From: JBHOQS01 sp042408875
GTDB taxonomy: Bacteria > Chloroflexota > UBA11872 > JBHOQS01
NCBI GenBank assembly: GCA_042408875.1
Contig: JBHOQS010000006.1
Span: forward strand, 62,001 to 126,000
Direction: 5' to 3'
Length of the DNA: 64,000 bases
The notes below the pieces were generated by a model. The model searched no databases, was not told the origin of the DNA, and was given only the letters and a program-made list of their open reading frames with translations. A program made the translations under genes and the position numbers. Position 1 is the first letter of the stretch. Each line of letters opens with the position of its first letter. Shown one piece after another: positions 35,459 to 45,100 of this stretch.

Positions 35459-37336
35459 CTAGGAGAGACGCTGTGGTGGCTGCCAGCGGTTCTCGCGCTC
35501 AATCAGCCGCACGCGCTCATCCAGGACAAGGTCTGGCCGGGCGTTGGCGCCCCGCGCCTGGCTGCCGAAGCGGCTGTCCACTATCGTGGCCAGCGTGCTG
35601 CCCAGCAGCGCGACGCCAGCGGCTGCGCTGTCGCTCACCTCGCTGCTCTGCAAGGAGAGTACGCTGTCCTGCACGACCAGCATAGCTGGCTGCTCGCCTG
35701 CCGGGCCGGGTCCGCCGCCGTAGCGCACAATGACATAGGCGAGTTCAGCAACGCCCGGCGTCCCGCTCGCAGCGGTGATACAGATACAGCCCCAATCTCC
35801 CGGCTGGGGGGCGCGCTCGCTGCGATCGGCGGCTGCGCCCCCCGCGGGGTCATACAGTGAGGTGAGTAAGATCGGCTGGCTGGCGCTGCCGGCGGCGCTG
35901 AGCCGTCCGCCGTCGATGCGCAGGCTCGCCCCCGGCGCAAACGCCACCACGGTGCCGGGTTCGATACGTAGCTCCATGCCCGACCCGATGGTGACCAGGC
36001 CGCGCACCAGATACGGACCCTGAGCAGCGGTCAGGACCGTCTGTTTGGTGATGGGGATCTGGGTGCTCTGCGGAGCGCGGGGCTGGGCGGTGGCTGCAGG
36101 TGCGGTTGGGGCTGGCACCACCTGATCGAGAAGGTTTGCCTCGGGACGGGACATGCGCACCCGCATCTCCGGATAGACCGTCAGCACGATGACGACGATG
36201 GCGCTGACAGCGAGCGCAGCCACGCGCCGCCACTCTGGTGCGGGCAGCGGCAGCGCGGGCACCCGCACGACCGGCAGTGCTGGCCGGCGGATCAGCGCCC
36301 GCCCGCGGGCCACCAGCTGCGCCGCCCACTCCGCCGGCGCAGCGCTGCCCAGACGGCCCACCGCTCGCCACACCAGGAGCCCGCGCGCCGGCACACGTGG
36401 CGCGAGCTGGACCGCGGCCGCCCAGGTCAAGAGGGCCCGCAGCGCTGCTGTTGCCTGGTCGAGCCGGGAGAGCATCAGCGCCCTGGCCTCTGCAGAGGGG
36501 AGCCGGAGCGGGAGAACTGTGCGCTGGGCCTGCGCCGTCTGGCCGGCAGGAGCTGCGCCGCTCTCCGCCGGCGGCGCAGCGGGATAGTGGGAACGGATGA
36601 CAGGACGCTCGCGCCACGGTGCCGGCGCGCGGCCGCGGCACCCGGCCGCCGCAAGCGCCGCGGCAAGCGCCGCACGGACCTCCGGCTGCAGAGCAGACAG
36701 GGCTCGCACCTGGACGGCCAGCGCTCGCGCCAGCTGTGGACTCGCCTGGCCCAGCGCCTCGACCTGTTCGATCCACCGCCGCCGGACGCGCGTGCTCTCG
36801 TAGCTCGCTAACTCGATCTGCCAGGCGACCCGCCCGGGCTCAAGCGACTCACCAGGCTGCCGCTCGCCCGGCCCCGCAGGCTCCAGGGCAAGCGCGCAGT
36901 AGCGCGCGAGCAACTCGTTCAGCGCCGCCTGAGGCACCAGGTCATGGCCGTGAAGCTCGATGAGCTCGAAGAGTGCCAGGAAGTAGCGGATCGCCAGCTC
37001 AACGCGGCCGGCCTGGCTGAGGGTGAGCGCGACCGCAGCCGCATAATCGATCAACCGACGGAGCAGGAGCCGGTGACCAGACGGCCCGGTCGAGGCCATC
37101 TCCACGGCCTGTGCTTGCAGCAGCGCGCTGCGCAGCAGCAGCCAACTCACGCTCCCCGGCGGCTGGTCTTGCGGGCGCGCTGGCCCGGTCGGCTCGTGCA
37201 GATCGACCGCTGCTTGCTGGAGATCGGCAAGCAAGATCCCGGCGAAGCGCCGCGGCGACACCACGAACCACGCCGTGGAGTGTTGCAGATCAAGCCGCCG
37301 CACGTTGCGCTGTCCTGAGGCCATCGAGGCTGCCAT
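35459..37336 (-). CDS. Membrane protein with helical cytoplasmic part and right-handed beta-helix domain
   Basis: 625 residues. The first ~370 residues are alanine/arginine-rich helices with no family I recognise. One membrane helix (VAALAVSAIVVIVLTVYPEM, about 385) leads outward. A Pro/Ala/Thr-rich linker follows, then a beta-helix-like domain (about 440-600): LVRGLVTIGSGMELRIEPG, VVAFAPGASLRIDGG, AELAYVIVRYGGG, VLSLQSSEVSDSAAAGVAL. That reading, typical of parallel beta-helix domains of surface enzymes or adhesins, rests on pattern. The ATG has AAGG eight bases upstream. It sits beside the surface-protein cluster. Confidence 0.62.
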   Translation of the reverse strand: MAASMASGQRNVRRLDLQHSTAWFVVSPRRFAGILLADLQQAAVDLHEPTGPARPQDQPPGSVSWLLLRSALLQAQAVEMASTGPSGHRLLLRRLIDYAAAVALTLSQAGRVELAIRYFLALFELIELHGHDLVPQAALNELLARYCALALEPAGPGERQPGESLEPGRVAWQIELASYESTRVRRRWIEQVEALGQASPQLARALAVQVRALSALQPEVRAALAAALAAAGCRGRAPAPWRERPVIRSHYPAAPPAESGAAPAGQTAQAQRTVLPLRLPSAEARALMLSRLDQATAALRALLTWAAAVQLAPRVPARGLLVWRAVGRLGSAAPAEWAAQLVARGRALIRRPALPVVRVPALPLPAPEWRRVAALAVSAIVVIVLTVYPEMRVRMSRPEANLLDQVVPAPTAPAATAQPRAPQSTQIPITKQTVLTAAQGPYLVRGLVTIGSGMELRIEPGTVVAFAPGASLRIDGGRLSAAGSASQPILLTSLYDPAGGAAADRSERAPQPGDWGCICITAASGTPGVAELAYVIVRYGGGPGPAGEQPAMLVVQDSVLSLQSSEVSDSAAAGVALLGSTLATIVDSRFGSQARGANARPDLVLDERVRLIERENRWQPPQRLS

Positions 37337-37921
37337 AGATCGCCTTATCTCACGTAGTGCGGATCACGGAGTGCGGAACATCGCGCCAGCTGCTGGAGCC
37401 CCGGTCCTCCTGGAGGCAAGTGTATCACTGCAGACGGATACCGACATCCGGTATCTTTTCTTCCGCGGTAGGTGGTTTTCCCGGTCAGGCGCGGCATTTT
37501 TCCTACCGCGCTGCGCGTGGCCTGAACACTCACTCGGACACTGGACCGGCAGCAGGGATGCTTGTCCCAGTACTCGGTCTCAGGCCAATCCTCGTATCAG
37601 AGGGGATAGGGGGATAAAGAGGGGATAGGGGGATAAAGAGGTAGCAACAATGGGGAAATCATGAGGCGATTGGGGGGAAAGCCCACTTTGCAGCCCTGCA
37701 CACTCTCGGCACAATGTACGTGATCCCGAACTGCGAACTCAGCCCACCTGCCCGGAGGGCTGTGGCGCGCCCGACCCTGTTCACCTGCTGCGCCGTACTG
37801 CGAGCCGGTGCGGGGCAGGCACCGGGCGTACAGTGCGCAAGAGACCAGCCTGTAATCGCTCCGCGGCCATCTGAGGCCGGATAGCGGCCATCTGAGGCCG
37901 GATAAATGAGGATAGCGCATC
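37337..37921. other. Intergenic region with G-rich tandem repeats
   Basis: It holds a perfect 19-bp tandem pair (37600-37618 and 37619-37637) with four runs of four or five Gs (37602-37632), a canonical quadruplex pattern, and a perfect 21-bp tandem pair (37863-37883 and 37884-37904) that ends 17 bases before the LuxR start. The left part is AT/GC-mixed with no gene. Confidence 0.75.
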
Positions 37922-38635
37922 ATGAGACCGCTGACTGTGCTGGTCGTAAGCAACACTCCCCTCGTTCGCGCCGGGGTGGCGCATGCCTTGGCTGCTGATC
38001 AGGGGCTCCGACTGCTCGAGGCGTCGCAGGAGCAGGAGGGCCAACCTCGTGCAAATGGCCGGGAGCCTGTCGACGTGATCCTGGTCGAAGCTGACGGCTC
38101 GCCAGAGGAGGTCAGTGTGGAGGTCGCGCGCTTGCAACGGCTGGCCCCGAAGGCAGGCATCCTGGTGTTAAGCAGCGCTGAAGAGGTCCAGCACACTGTT
38201 GCGGCGTTCAGCGCCGGCGCCCGTGGCTTCGCCCGTATTGCACGCTTGTTGCCCGACCAACTGTGCGCCGGTGTACGGGCTGTGGGGACAGGGGGCTGGT
38301 GGATGTGCCCCGAGACGACGGCGGCCCTCGTTACGCGCCTGCTCTCGCTGCGCCCGCAGCTCGATGACTTGCTGCGCACCGGGGGGATGCCCAGCCTGCT
38401 GTCCAAGCGCGAGCAGCAAGTGCTGGAGCTTGTGGCGCAGGGAGCGAGCAATAAGGAGATCGCGACCACGCTCTATCTTTCCGAGAACACCGTCAAGACC
38501 TACCTGCGCCGGGTGTTCGAGAAGCTCCAGGTGAGCGACCGCCGCGAGGCCGCAGAGAAAGCGTTCCACGGACACCGTACGGCTAGTGCGGCGGTGCGGG
38601 AACCCCTCGACCGGATGGCGCGTACCGCCTCGTGA
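37922..38635 (+). CDS. LuxR/NarL-family regulator with degenerate receiver domain
   Basis: 237 residues. The C-terminal LuxR helix-turn-helix is complete: LSKREQQVLELVAQGASNKEIATTLYLSENTVKTYLRR (about 160-197). The N-terminal part has the receiver-like pattern (TVLVVSNTPLVRAGVAHAL, VDVILVEADGS) but lacks the acidic pair after strand 1 and has Glu where the phosphorylated Asp should be. Phosphorylation control is therefore unlikely. No histidine kinase is adjacent. The ATG follows GATGAGGATAG-like sequence. Its neighbour is the surface cluster, which it might control; that link is inference. Confidence 0.82.
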   Translation: MRPLTVLVVSNTPLVRAGVAHALAADQGLRLLEASQEQEGQPRANGREPVDVILVEADGSPEEVSVEVARLQRLAPKAGILVLSSAEEVQHTVAAFSAGARGFARIARLLPDQLCAGVRAVGTGGWWMCPETTAALVTRLLSLRPQLDDLLRTGGMPSLLSKREQQVLELVAQGASNKEIATTLYLSENTVKTYLRRVFEKLQVSDRREAAEKAFHGHRTASAAVREPLDRMARTAS

Positions 38636-39395
38636 CGTCAATCGGGTGACAATTATCCACCTATTTGTCGCCCCACCCGCAGCAAGCGCTGCCAGGCGGG
38701 CCCGGGCGGCGGTATAGCGCTGCTGGTTCAGCAGCGCGGCAGCAGCACCGCCGCGTGGCCCGTCGTGACCGCTCAAGCCCTCCTCTTCCCTCAGCGCCGC
38801 CGCTCCGCCAGCCCCCGGGCCTCGCTTGGGTAACCTCTGTCGCCCGTCAGCGCTCTACCGGATCACCATTCTGCAGCCTTTCGAACCTCACTTGTCCCTC
38901 TGTTGAAGCAAAGCGGGCTGCCCCGCCTGTCACCCAAAGAACACCCTGTCGGATGCTCAAGCGGTCTCCCCACAGGTGCTTTCCGCGCCGGGGCGCCAAC
39001 GACATACTGGCACTGGAAACGAAACGGCGAGGGTAGCCGGCTGAAGCGCGGCGCCTCTAGCCGGGGCCGCCCAGTCGGTGCTCCTATGCCCCATCGGGAG
39101 TGTGAGACAGCGATGCGTGATACGCTCGAGGCAACCCGCCGGGCAGCCCCTACCCAGGCTGGCTCGCCCCGCGGGCGCGACCCACCGTATGGTGCACCAG
39201 CTTGCCGGCATGTTGCCCGTGCCTCCCGGCGAGAGCCCGTGGCACGCTAGATGGCAGGGCGGAGGAACCTGCCCACGCAGGCCGGCAGGAAACGGTGGGG
39301 GCGGTGCAATGCGCGACATCCTCTCTTCCGCAGAGGCGAGGTCTCTGCGAGAGCTTCAGAGCGATAGCTTCATGAGGTGTAAGGAGTAATTGAGT
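38636..39395. other. Long intergenic leader before the surface cluster
   Basis: 760 bases with no convincing gene. On the minus strand around 38690-38776 a short helical frame (LLNQQRYTAARARLAALAAG) looks like part of a TPR-type protein and may be a remnant. The right half (38860-39380) is GC-rich with many short inverted repeats and could be a long 5' leader of the 39396 gene, but I could not match it to a known riboswitch. Confidence 0.4.
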
Positions 39396-40865
39396 ATGGA
39401 CGATCGTGGTGCAAAACGGTGGCTCGCCCTCGTCGCCGCCGCCAGCGCAGCGCTCTCCCTGGCGCTGCCGGCGCTGTCGTCAGCCGACAGCTTCCGTATT
39501 CGGCGACTCGACGATGGCAGCGCGGCGGCGATCGGTCAGGCAACGCAGAAGACGAACCAGGACCAGTGGGGCATCTCGAAGGCCTGGGGCGACCAGAGCG
39601 CCGATGTCGATCAGGACGCCTCGAACACGGGCGCCAACATCGGCGTGCAGAAGAGCTACGTCGACGCCGACAGCAAGGCTATCAACGCGGCCAAGAGCGG
39701 CGATGTCAAGTCGGTGGGCAACGCCACGCTGGTCGTGGTGGCGGCCAAGCAAAAGGCCTCGGCCGATGCCTGGGGAAACAATTCCGGCGATATTACGCAG
39801 GTGAATAACGCCGGGGCGTCCTCGTCGGGCGACAACAACGCCAATGGCGGCAACGCCAATGCCCGCACAGGTAACGCGACGGCCGACAGCGGCGACATCT
39901 CCGTCTCCTCCGATGATGCCAAGAACTACGGCGGCAATGGCGGGAACGCCGGCGCAGCTGTAGCCGTCGGCGGGGCCAACGCAGTGCCGATCGCCAGCGG
40001 CAATGCTGGAGCCAGCAACACGTCGAAGGCCAAGGCGTATGGCGGTGGCACCGGCGATGCCGACGGCGGGACGTCTGCCTGCGTGCCGATCGCAGCGAGC
40101 GGTGATACCGGCAATGCCAGCTCCAGCGGCGGGAACACCGGGAATAACACCACCGGGAACAGCAACTCCTCCAACAGCGGCAATGCCACCAACACCGGTG
40201 GCGCCGGTGGTGCTGCGACGAGTGGCGCCGCTGGAAGTGCCAGCAATGGTACCTGCACCAGCTCGGCGAACGGCGGCTCGACGGGCGATGCGCCGACGAG
40301 CGCGCAGACCGGGCAGAGCAGCGCGACGGCGACCGGCGGCGGGAACGCTTCGACCAGCAATAACAGCGCACCGGCCACGGCCACCAACACCGGCGGCGCG
40401 GGCGGCAGCACCGGCAACGCTACGACCTCGGCCAGCAACAGTGGCAGCACCGGCGGCAATGGTGCAGCCAACGTGGCAACTGGCGGGAGCGCCAATGGCG
40501 GCACGGCCGGCAATGCAGCGCTGGGCGGCACCACTGGCGATAACCTGGTCGGCGCCTACGGGAATGCCGGCGGCACCGCAGGCAACAACCTGGGCCCGGT
40601 GTCCGTCAACACGCAGGGCACGTCCAACGCGACCAGCGGCTCGGCGACGACCAACGGTGGCGCGACGGCGAGCACCGGCGTGACGGTGAGCCAGTCCCAG
40701 CCGCAGACGCTGACCCAGACGGCCGGGAACACCTCCACGGTCGATCTGGAGCAGCGGGTGCGCTCTCGGCTGGACCAGAGCCAGCGGGCATGGCCGAACC
40801 TGACCAATACTACCTCAGCGTCCGGCCAGAGCAACGATCCGATCACGACGACGATGGGGCACTGA
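39396..40865 (+). CDS. Secreted Gly/Asn/Ala/Thr-rich low-complexity surface protein
   Basis: 489 residues; AAGGAG ends nine bases before the ATG. A signal peptide (RWLALVAAASAALSLALPALSSADS) is followed by about 120 residues with curlin-like Q/N/D spacing (QATQKTNQDQWGI, DQSADVDQDASNTGANIGVQ). Then come some 290 residues of Gly/Asn/Ala/Ser/Thr repeats (NGGNANARTGNATADSG, ATNTGGAGG repeated). A short Gln/Thr tail ends it. Such composition suits an extended fibre, beta-helix or polyglycine-like structure outside the cell. I recognise no named family. It is the first of four linked genes. Only two Cys (ACVPIAA, GTCTSS) are present in the repeat region. Confidence 0.75.
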   Translation: MDDRGAKRWLALVAAASAALSLALPALSSADSFRIRRLDDGSAAAIGQATQKTNQDQWGISKAWGDQSADVDQDASNTGANIGVQKSYVDADSKAINAAKSGDVKSVGNATLVVVAAKQKASADAWGNNSGDITQVNNAGASSSGDNNANGGNANARTGNATADSGDISVSSDDAKNYGGNGGNAGAAVAVGGANAVPIASGNAGASNTSKAKAYGGGTGDADGGTSACVPIAASGDTGNASSSGGNTGNNTTGNSNSSNSGNATNTGGAGGAATSGAAGSASNGTCTSSANGGSTGDAPTSAQTGQSSATATGGGNASTSNNSAPATATNTGGAGGSTGNATTSASNSGSTGGNGAANVATGGSANGGTAGNAALGGTTGDNLVGAYGNAGGTAGNNLGPVSVNTQGTSNATSGSATTNGGATASTGVTVSQSQPQTLTQTAGNTSTVDLEQRVRSRLDQSQRAWPNLTNTTSASGQSNDPITTTMGH

Positions 40866-40879
40866 CGTAGAATACCAGC

Positions 40880-40933
40880 GCCGCCACAGTTCACGGCATT
40901 AGCAATAACAGCAATGCCGTGAACTGTAGCGGC
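40880..40933. terminator. Long hairpin between the first two surface genes
   Basis: ACAGTTCACGGCATT (40886-40900) pairs perfectly with 40913-40927 around a 12-base loop, and five more pairs (GCCGC with GCGGC) extend it past one mismatch. It lies 14 bases after the 39396 gene stop. No U tract follows, so it may protect the upstream mRNA or partly terminate. Confidence 0.6.
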
Positions 40934-41076
40934 CGTAAGGTCGGAGCGTCGTGGCCCAGGCGGCGATGCGCGCCGGCACTGCGCCGGACGCATCGCCGCC
41001 TGCACCAGCACCGGAGGCTATCCGGTGCCGGATCGCTCGAGCGGTCAGGGGACGGGGGAGCGCCGGGAATGGGTGG

Positions 41077-42015
41077 ATGATGTGGCAGTGTCTCGTCAAA
41101 CAACCCGGCGCTCCCGCTCCCCCATCAGAGCACCCGCTGGAGGCAGTGCGGGTGCGCACGGAAGCTGCAGCAGGACTGCGGCCAGATTGGCGGTTCACCA
41201 TGGTACCTTTTCTCGCGCACGTATACTCGTTCGCTGGTCCGCTGGGGCGGATAGGCCGCGGACGGGCTGCTCTCGCAGCAGGTGTCCTGCTAGCCGGCGC
41301 CCTGGGGCTGTACACCGTGGCCGCGTGGGCGCATGAGCCGCCGGAGGCTGCGCCCAGTGGCGAGGTTGAAGCTGTTGCTGCTCTGCCGCCGGGAGCCGCC
41401 GATGCTATGGAGCAGGGCGTCAGCGACGCCCTGCCTGCTGGCGTCTCCACGGCCGTGGAGACGGCTGTGGAAGAGGTGGAGAGCAGCGACCAGACCGCTG
41501 TCCGCAGTGGGTCCAGCGCGGTGAGTTCCACCAGCACTGTGGTGACGGCTGTGCAGCAGGCCACCAGCGCAGGCCAGGTGGAGGTCGGGCCGGTTCCGCC
41601 CGGAGCGGTGCGCCGGAGCTTCCGCGTCTGTACGCCAGGCGACCAGGCAACGGCCCAGGCGATCGGCCAGTTCATCGCCGGGCGAAGTTTCAGCGCTACG
41701 CTGCGTGCCCTGCCGGATGGGTGCGCCGAGCTGATCGTGGATGTGAACGTGACCTCCACACCGAACGTGCAGAGCACAGGCACGCAGACCAGCATCCTGA
41801 GTGTGACCCCCATGCAGCGCGATGCCCAGACGCCTGATCGCATCACGGTGCAGATCTCGACTACCCGCGGAACGACTACTGCGGTGATCTCAAACACGCT
41901 GCCGCAGCTCGATCTCCAGCTACCAGAGGCGGGCCGCCGGGCGCTTGAGGGCCTGCGGCCCAGGGATAGGTCGAGCCTTCAGCGCTTCCTGGACGAGCTG
42001 TTGCGGAACAACTAG
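41077..42015 (+). CDS. Single-pass membrane protein of the surface cluster
   Basis: 312 residues with ATG 41077; GTG 40951 or ATG 41200 are alternatives, since no start has a decisive ribosome-binding site. One membrane helix (AALAAGVLLAGALGLYTVAAWA) follows a basic segment. The outer part has an acidic Ala/Val/Ser stretch with AMEQGVSDALPAGVSTAVETAVEEV, then a small ordered domain of about 120 residues (RRSFRVCTPGDQATAQAI, GCAELIVDVNVTSTPNVQST, PDRITVQISTTRGTTTAVIS). No family is recognised. The two Cys (FRVC, GCAEL) may form a disulfide. Position suggests a role in anchoring or assembling the neighbouring surface proteins. Confidence 0.6.
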   Translation: MMWQCLVKQPGAPAPPSEHPLEAVRVRTEAAAGLRPDWRFTMVPFLAHVYSFAGPLGRIGRGRAALAAGVLLAGALGLYTVAAWAHEPPEAAPSGEVEAVAALPPGAADAMEQGVSDALPAGVSTAVETAVEEVESSDQTAVRSGSSAVSSTSTVVTAVQQATSAGQVEVGPVPPGAVRRSFRVCTPGDQATAQAIGQFIAGRSFSATLRALPDGCAELIVDVNVTSTPNVQSTGTQTSILSVTPMQRDAQTPDRITVQISTTRGTTTAVISNTLPQLDLQLPEAGRRALEGLRPRDRSSLQRFLDELLRNN

Positions 42016-42181
42016 CTGCTGGCGCTAGCTACCGGAGACGCCGGGCACGACCACGGACAGGAAGACGGCCGGCGCGGCCGCGAGAGGGTGAGGGGACGGC
42101 GATGGTGCATGTGACGAGGGCAAGCCGGAACAGGGGCGCCCAGAGGGCGCCGCTGCATCCCGCGCAGGAGGGGGCGGAGTA

Positions 42182-45100
42182 ATGCCGGCCTCCTCGCGCG
42201 GCGCCGGCCATGCTCCGAAGGCCGGACAGCGGCAGTCCTGGGTGCGCTGGTTCGAGCAGCTGGCTCAGTCCGACACCCTCCGTATCGTGGCCCTGCTCAC
42301 CTTGATCGCCAGTGCCATGCTCGCACCGGCTACGCCGGACCTCCAGGTCGGGCCGCTGGCAGGCGCTGCTGGCGAGACCGCAGTGGCAACTAGCCAGTCC
42401 AGCGGCTCGCTCACGGAATCCACTCAATCGCAAACGACTACGCAGTCGCAAAGCACAACACAATCACAAACAACAAGCAGCCAGTCCACCCATCAGGGGC
42501 AGGCCACCGCGCAAGCGACCACGCAGACCCAGAGCACGACGTCGTCATCACAGTCGTCACAGCAGAGCTCTGCTTCAACAACGCCGACAGCCACGCCGGC
42601 AGGAGGCCAGGGCTCACCGACCCCTACCTATGTCCCAGCACGGTCCAGCCCTTCGGCGACGGCAGCGCCTTCCGCAACGGCCACCAGGCCCTCGGCGACG
42701 GCCACACCAACTCCTAGCGCTCCGGCATCCGCTGGGGCAAGTGCTGCCAGTACAACTCCGGCAGCAGGCACTGCGACTGCAACGTCGGTAGGCGCGTCAC
42801 CTACCTCCACGCCGAGCCATACACCCACACCCAGCCCTACTCCCACGTCAGGGACCGCCACGCTCTCGGCAGCGACGACCGGCACCACTGCGGCGACGTC
42901 GTCTGCTACTGTTACGGCAACTGTTACCCTTACGGCAACGGTAACGACTGTTACCGCTACGGCCACTGCGCCATCTACTATGACGCCGACCCCGACGCCG
43001 ACCCCGGTGTCCTCAGTGACGCCAACGCCTAGCGGCACGGCCGCAACAGCCTCGCCCACGGGGATCAGTAGCGCGGCTGCCGCGGCAGGCACGACGACTA
43101 GCACGCTTACGCCATCGCCGAGCCCGACCCCTACGCCGTGTGCGCCGCCCACCGCAACCGGTACACCCACATCCGGTGAGGCAACCGCCACAGGAACGGC
43201 GATCTGCGTGGACAACTCGACCACGGCTTCTGCGGAGAGCGGCACGGCTGGCGCGATCGGCGCGGCAGGGACGAACCAGCTCACCAACACGCAGTCGTCG
43301 ACGGCGCACAGCAGTGGCGGTACCGGCAGCACCACAACCTCAAACACGTATACTGCGGTCGTGACCGACGCCGGCGCCGCCACGGTCCAGTCCGGCTTCG
43401 CTGGCGCAGTGGGCAGCACGGCGAGTACGAGCATTGATGCAGGCAGCACCCAGCTCACGGCGTCTGCCTCCAGCGGCCTGCAGGTCACGCCGACCTGGCC
43501 GCCCGGCACAACTCCTACGGCTACTGCGACCGCGACGGCAACCATGACGCCAACCCCCACGTTCAGCGGCACGGCGTCAGCCACCCCGCTTGTCAGCGGC
43601 CAGACGCTCACGATCACGAACAGCAGCACGACACTGGCCCAGTCAGGCTCGGCGCAGGCCGCTGGCGTGGTGGCCACGAACAATGTGACCACCTCCAGCA
43701 CGACCACGGTGGACGTCAAGGGTCAGAACCAGGGGCAGATCCAGGTCAGCACTGACTCGCAGGTGAACGTGGCTAATGTCGGCGTGGCCTCTGCTGCATC
43801 CGGCGACAGCCGCGCCGCTGGCGCGCCGGCGAGCGTTACCGTATCCTCCGCCGCCCAGCCCGCCTCCGCGGCGCCGGCGGCAACCACAACGAGCGCGACC
43901 GGCGGCACAGGTGTGCTGGTGGCCCGTTCGGGCGACGTGGTAGCCATCGGGAACTCGGTCCAGAATACCCTGAGCGGCGAGCAGGTGGCATCGCGCACGG
44001 TGAGCGGGAGCGCAGGTAGCGGCGCTACGCTCACGAACGAGCAGAGCGTGGCGCTGCGCAACCAGGGCAGCGCCAACGCGGTCTCTGGCACCGCCTGCGC
44101 GCAGTGCGGGCAGGCGCCGGCGGCTGCGTCATCAGCCGTCCCGCCGGTTCCGGCCCCGACGCCCGGCTCGATCCTGGCGCTTAACAACCAGAGCGTGACG
44201 GCGGCGGCCAGCGGCGATGCCACGGCCGTCGGTCTGGTCGCCCGCAATGACGTGCAGTCTCAGTCGAACGTCAACGTCGCTGTTGAGGGCGACAACTACG
44301 GCATCATCGATGTCGTGATCAAATTCATCACCAACATCGTGAACCTGGGCCGAGGCACTGCCCGGAGCGGTGAGACGCGGGCCACCGGCGCGCCCGCGGA
44401 GGTAGTGGTCGGACCATCCGGTGCTTCGGGCGGGGGTGCTACCGGTGCCGAGGCGCGCTCCGGAGACGCGTCCGCCGTCGGGGCGAAGGTGGAGAACCAC
44501 GTTGGCGCCGCAGCGAAGACGGACGTCGTCATCGAGGGTGACAATCGCTCCCCGCTTAAGATCATCACGCGGCTGTTTGCCAAGGTGTTTAATTTCGGAA
44601 GCGCGTCGTCACGCACAGGCGACGCTGCGGCGCGGGGGGCGACCGGGTCAGGGGTTAACCAGACGAGCGCCCGCAGCGGCCGGGCCGACGCGCTCGGCCT
44701 GGACGCCTTCAACGATCTCCGGCTCAACTCAGAGGTTAACGTCCGGCTCAAGGGCTCGAACTACTCTCGGATTGACATCGAGGTCTATGTCGAGGCCGAT
44801 GTATGGAACGAGGCGTATGCTGAGGCACTGAGCGGCACTGCAGTTGCTGAGGGCGGCGCCGCACGCGCCGGCGCTCCGGCACGCGCTTCGTCAGGCTCGG
44901 CTGAGCGGTCGGACGAGCGGAAAGATGAGCGGCCACGCACGTCCGGGAGCAGCGTGAGTGGCGCGACAGCCACGACGACGCCTACCACGAGCGCCCCAAG
45001 CATTGCCCGCACGGGCGAGTTCGTCTACGTGCAAGCCCGCACAGGGAGCACGACCCAGGCGGGGAGCGGTTCGGCCAGCGGAACAGGGGTTGCTAGCACG

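Noticed and set aside
38860..39380. Possible riboswitch (cobalamin or c-di-GMP type) before the 39396 gene
   Set aside because: A partial AACCTGCC word and several hairpins were seen, but the conserved cores of these classes are missing. Without a covariance search the call is not supported.
39793..40534. Minus-strand frames opposite the low-complexity surface gene
   Set aside because: They consist of Arg/Ser/Cys or Ala/Leu/Pro repeats that arise from the antisense of Gly/Asn/Ala repeats.
42628..43719. Minus-strand Val/Ala-rich frame opposite the stalk region
   Set aside because: It is the antisense of Thr/Pro/Ser codons and gives a membrane-like composition by chance.
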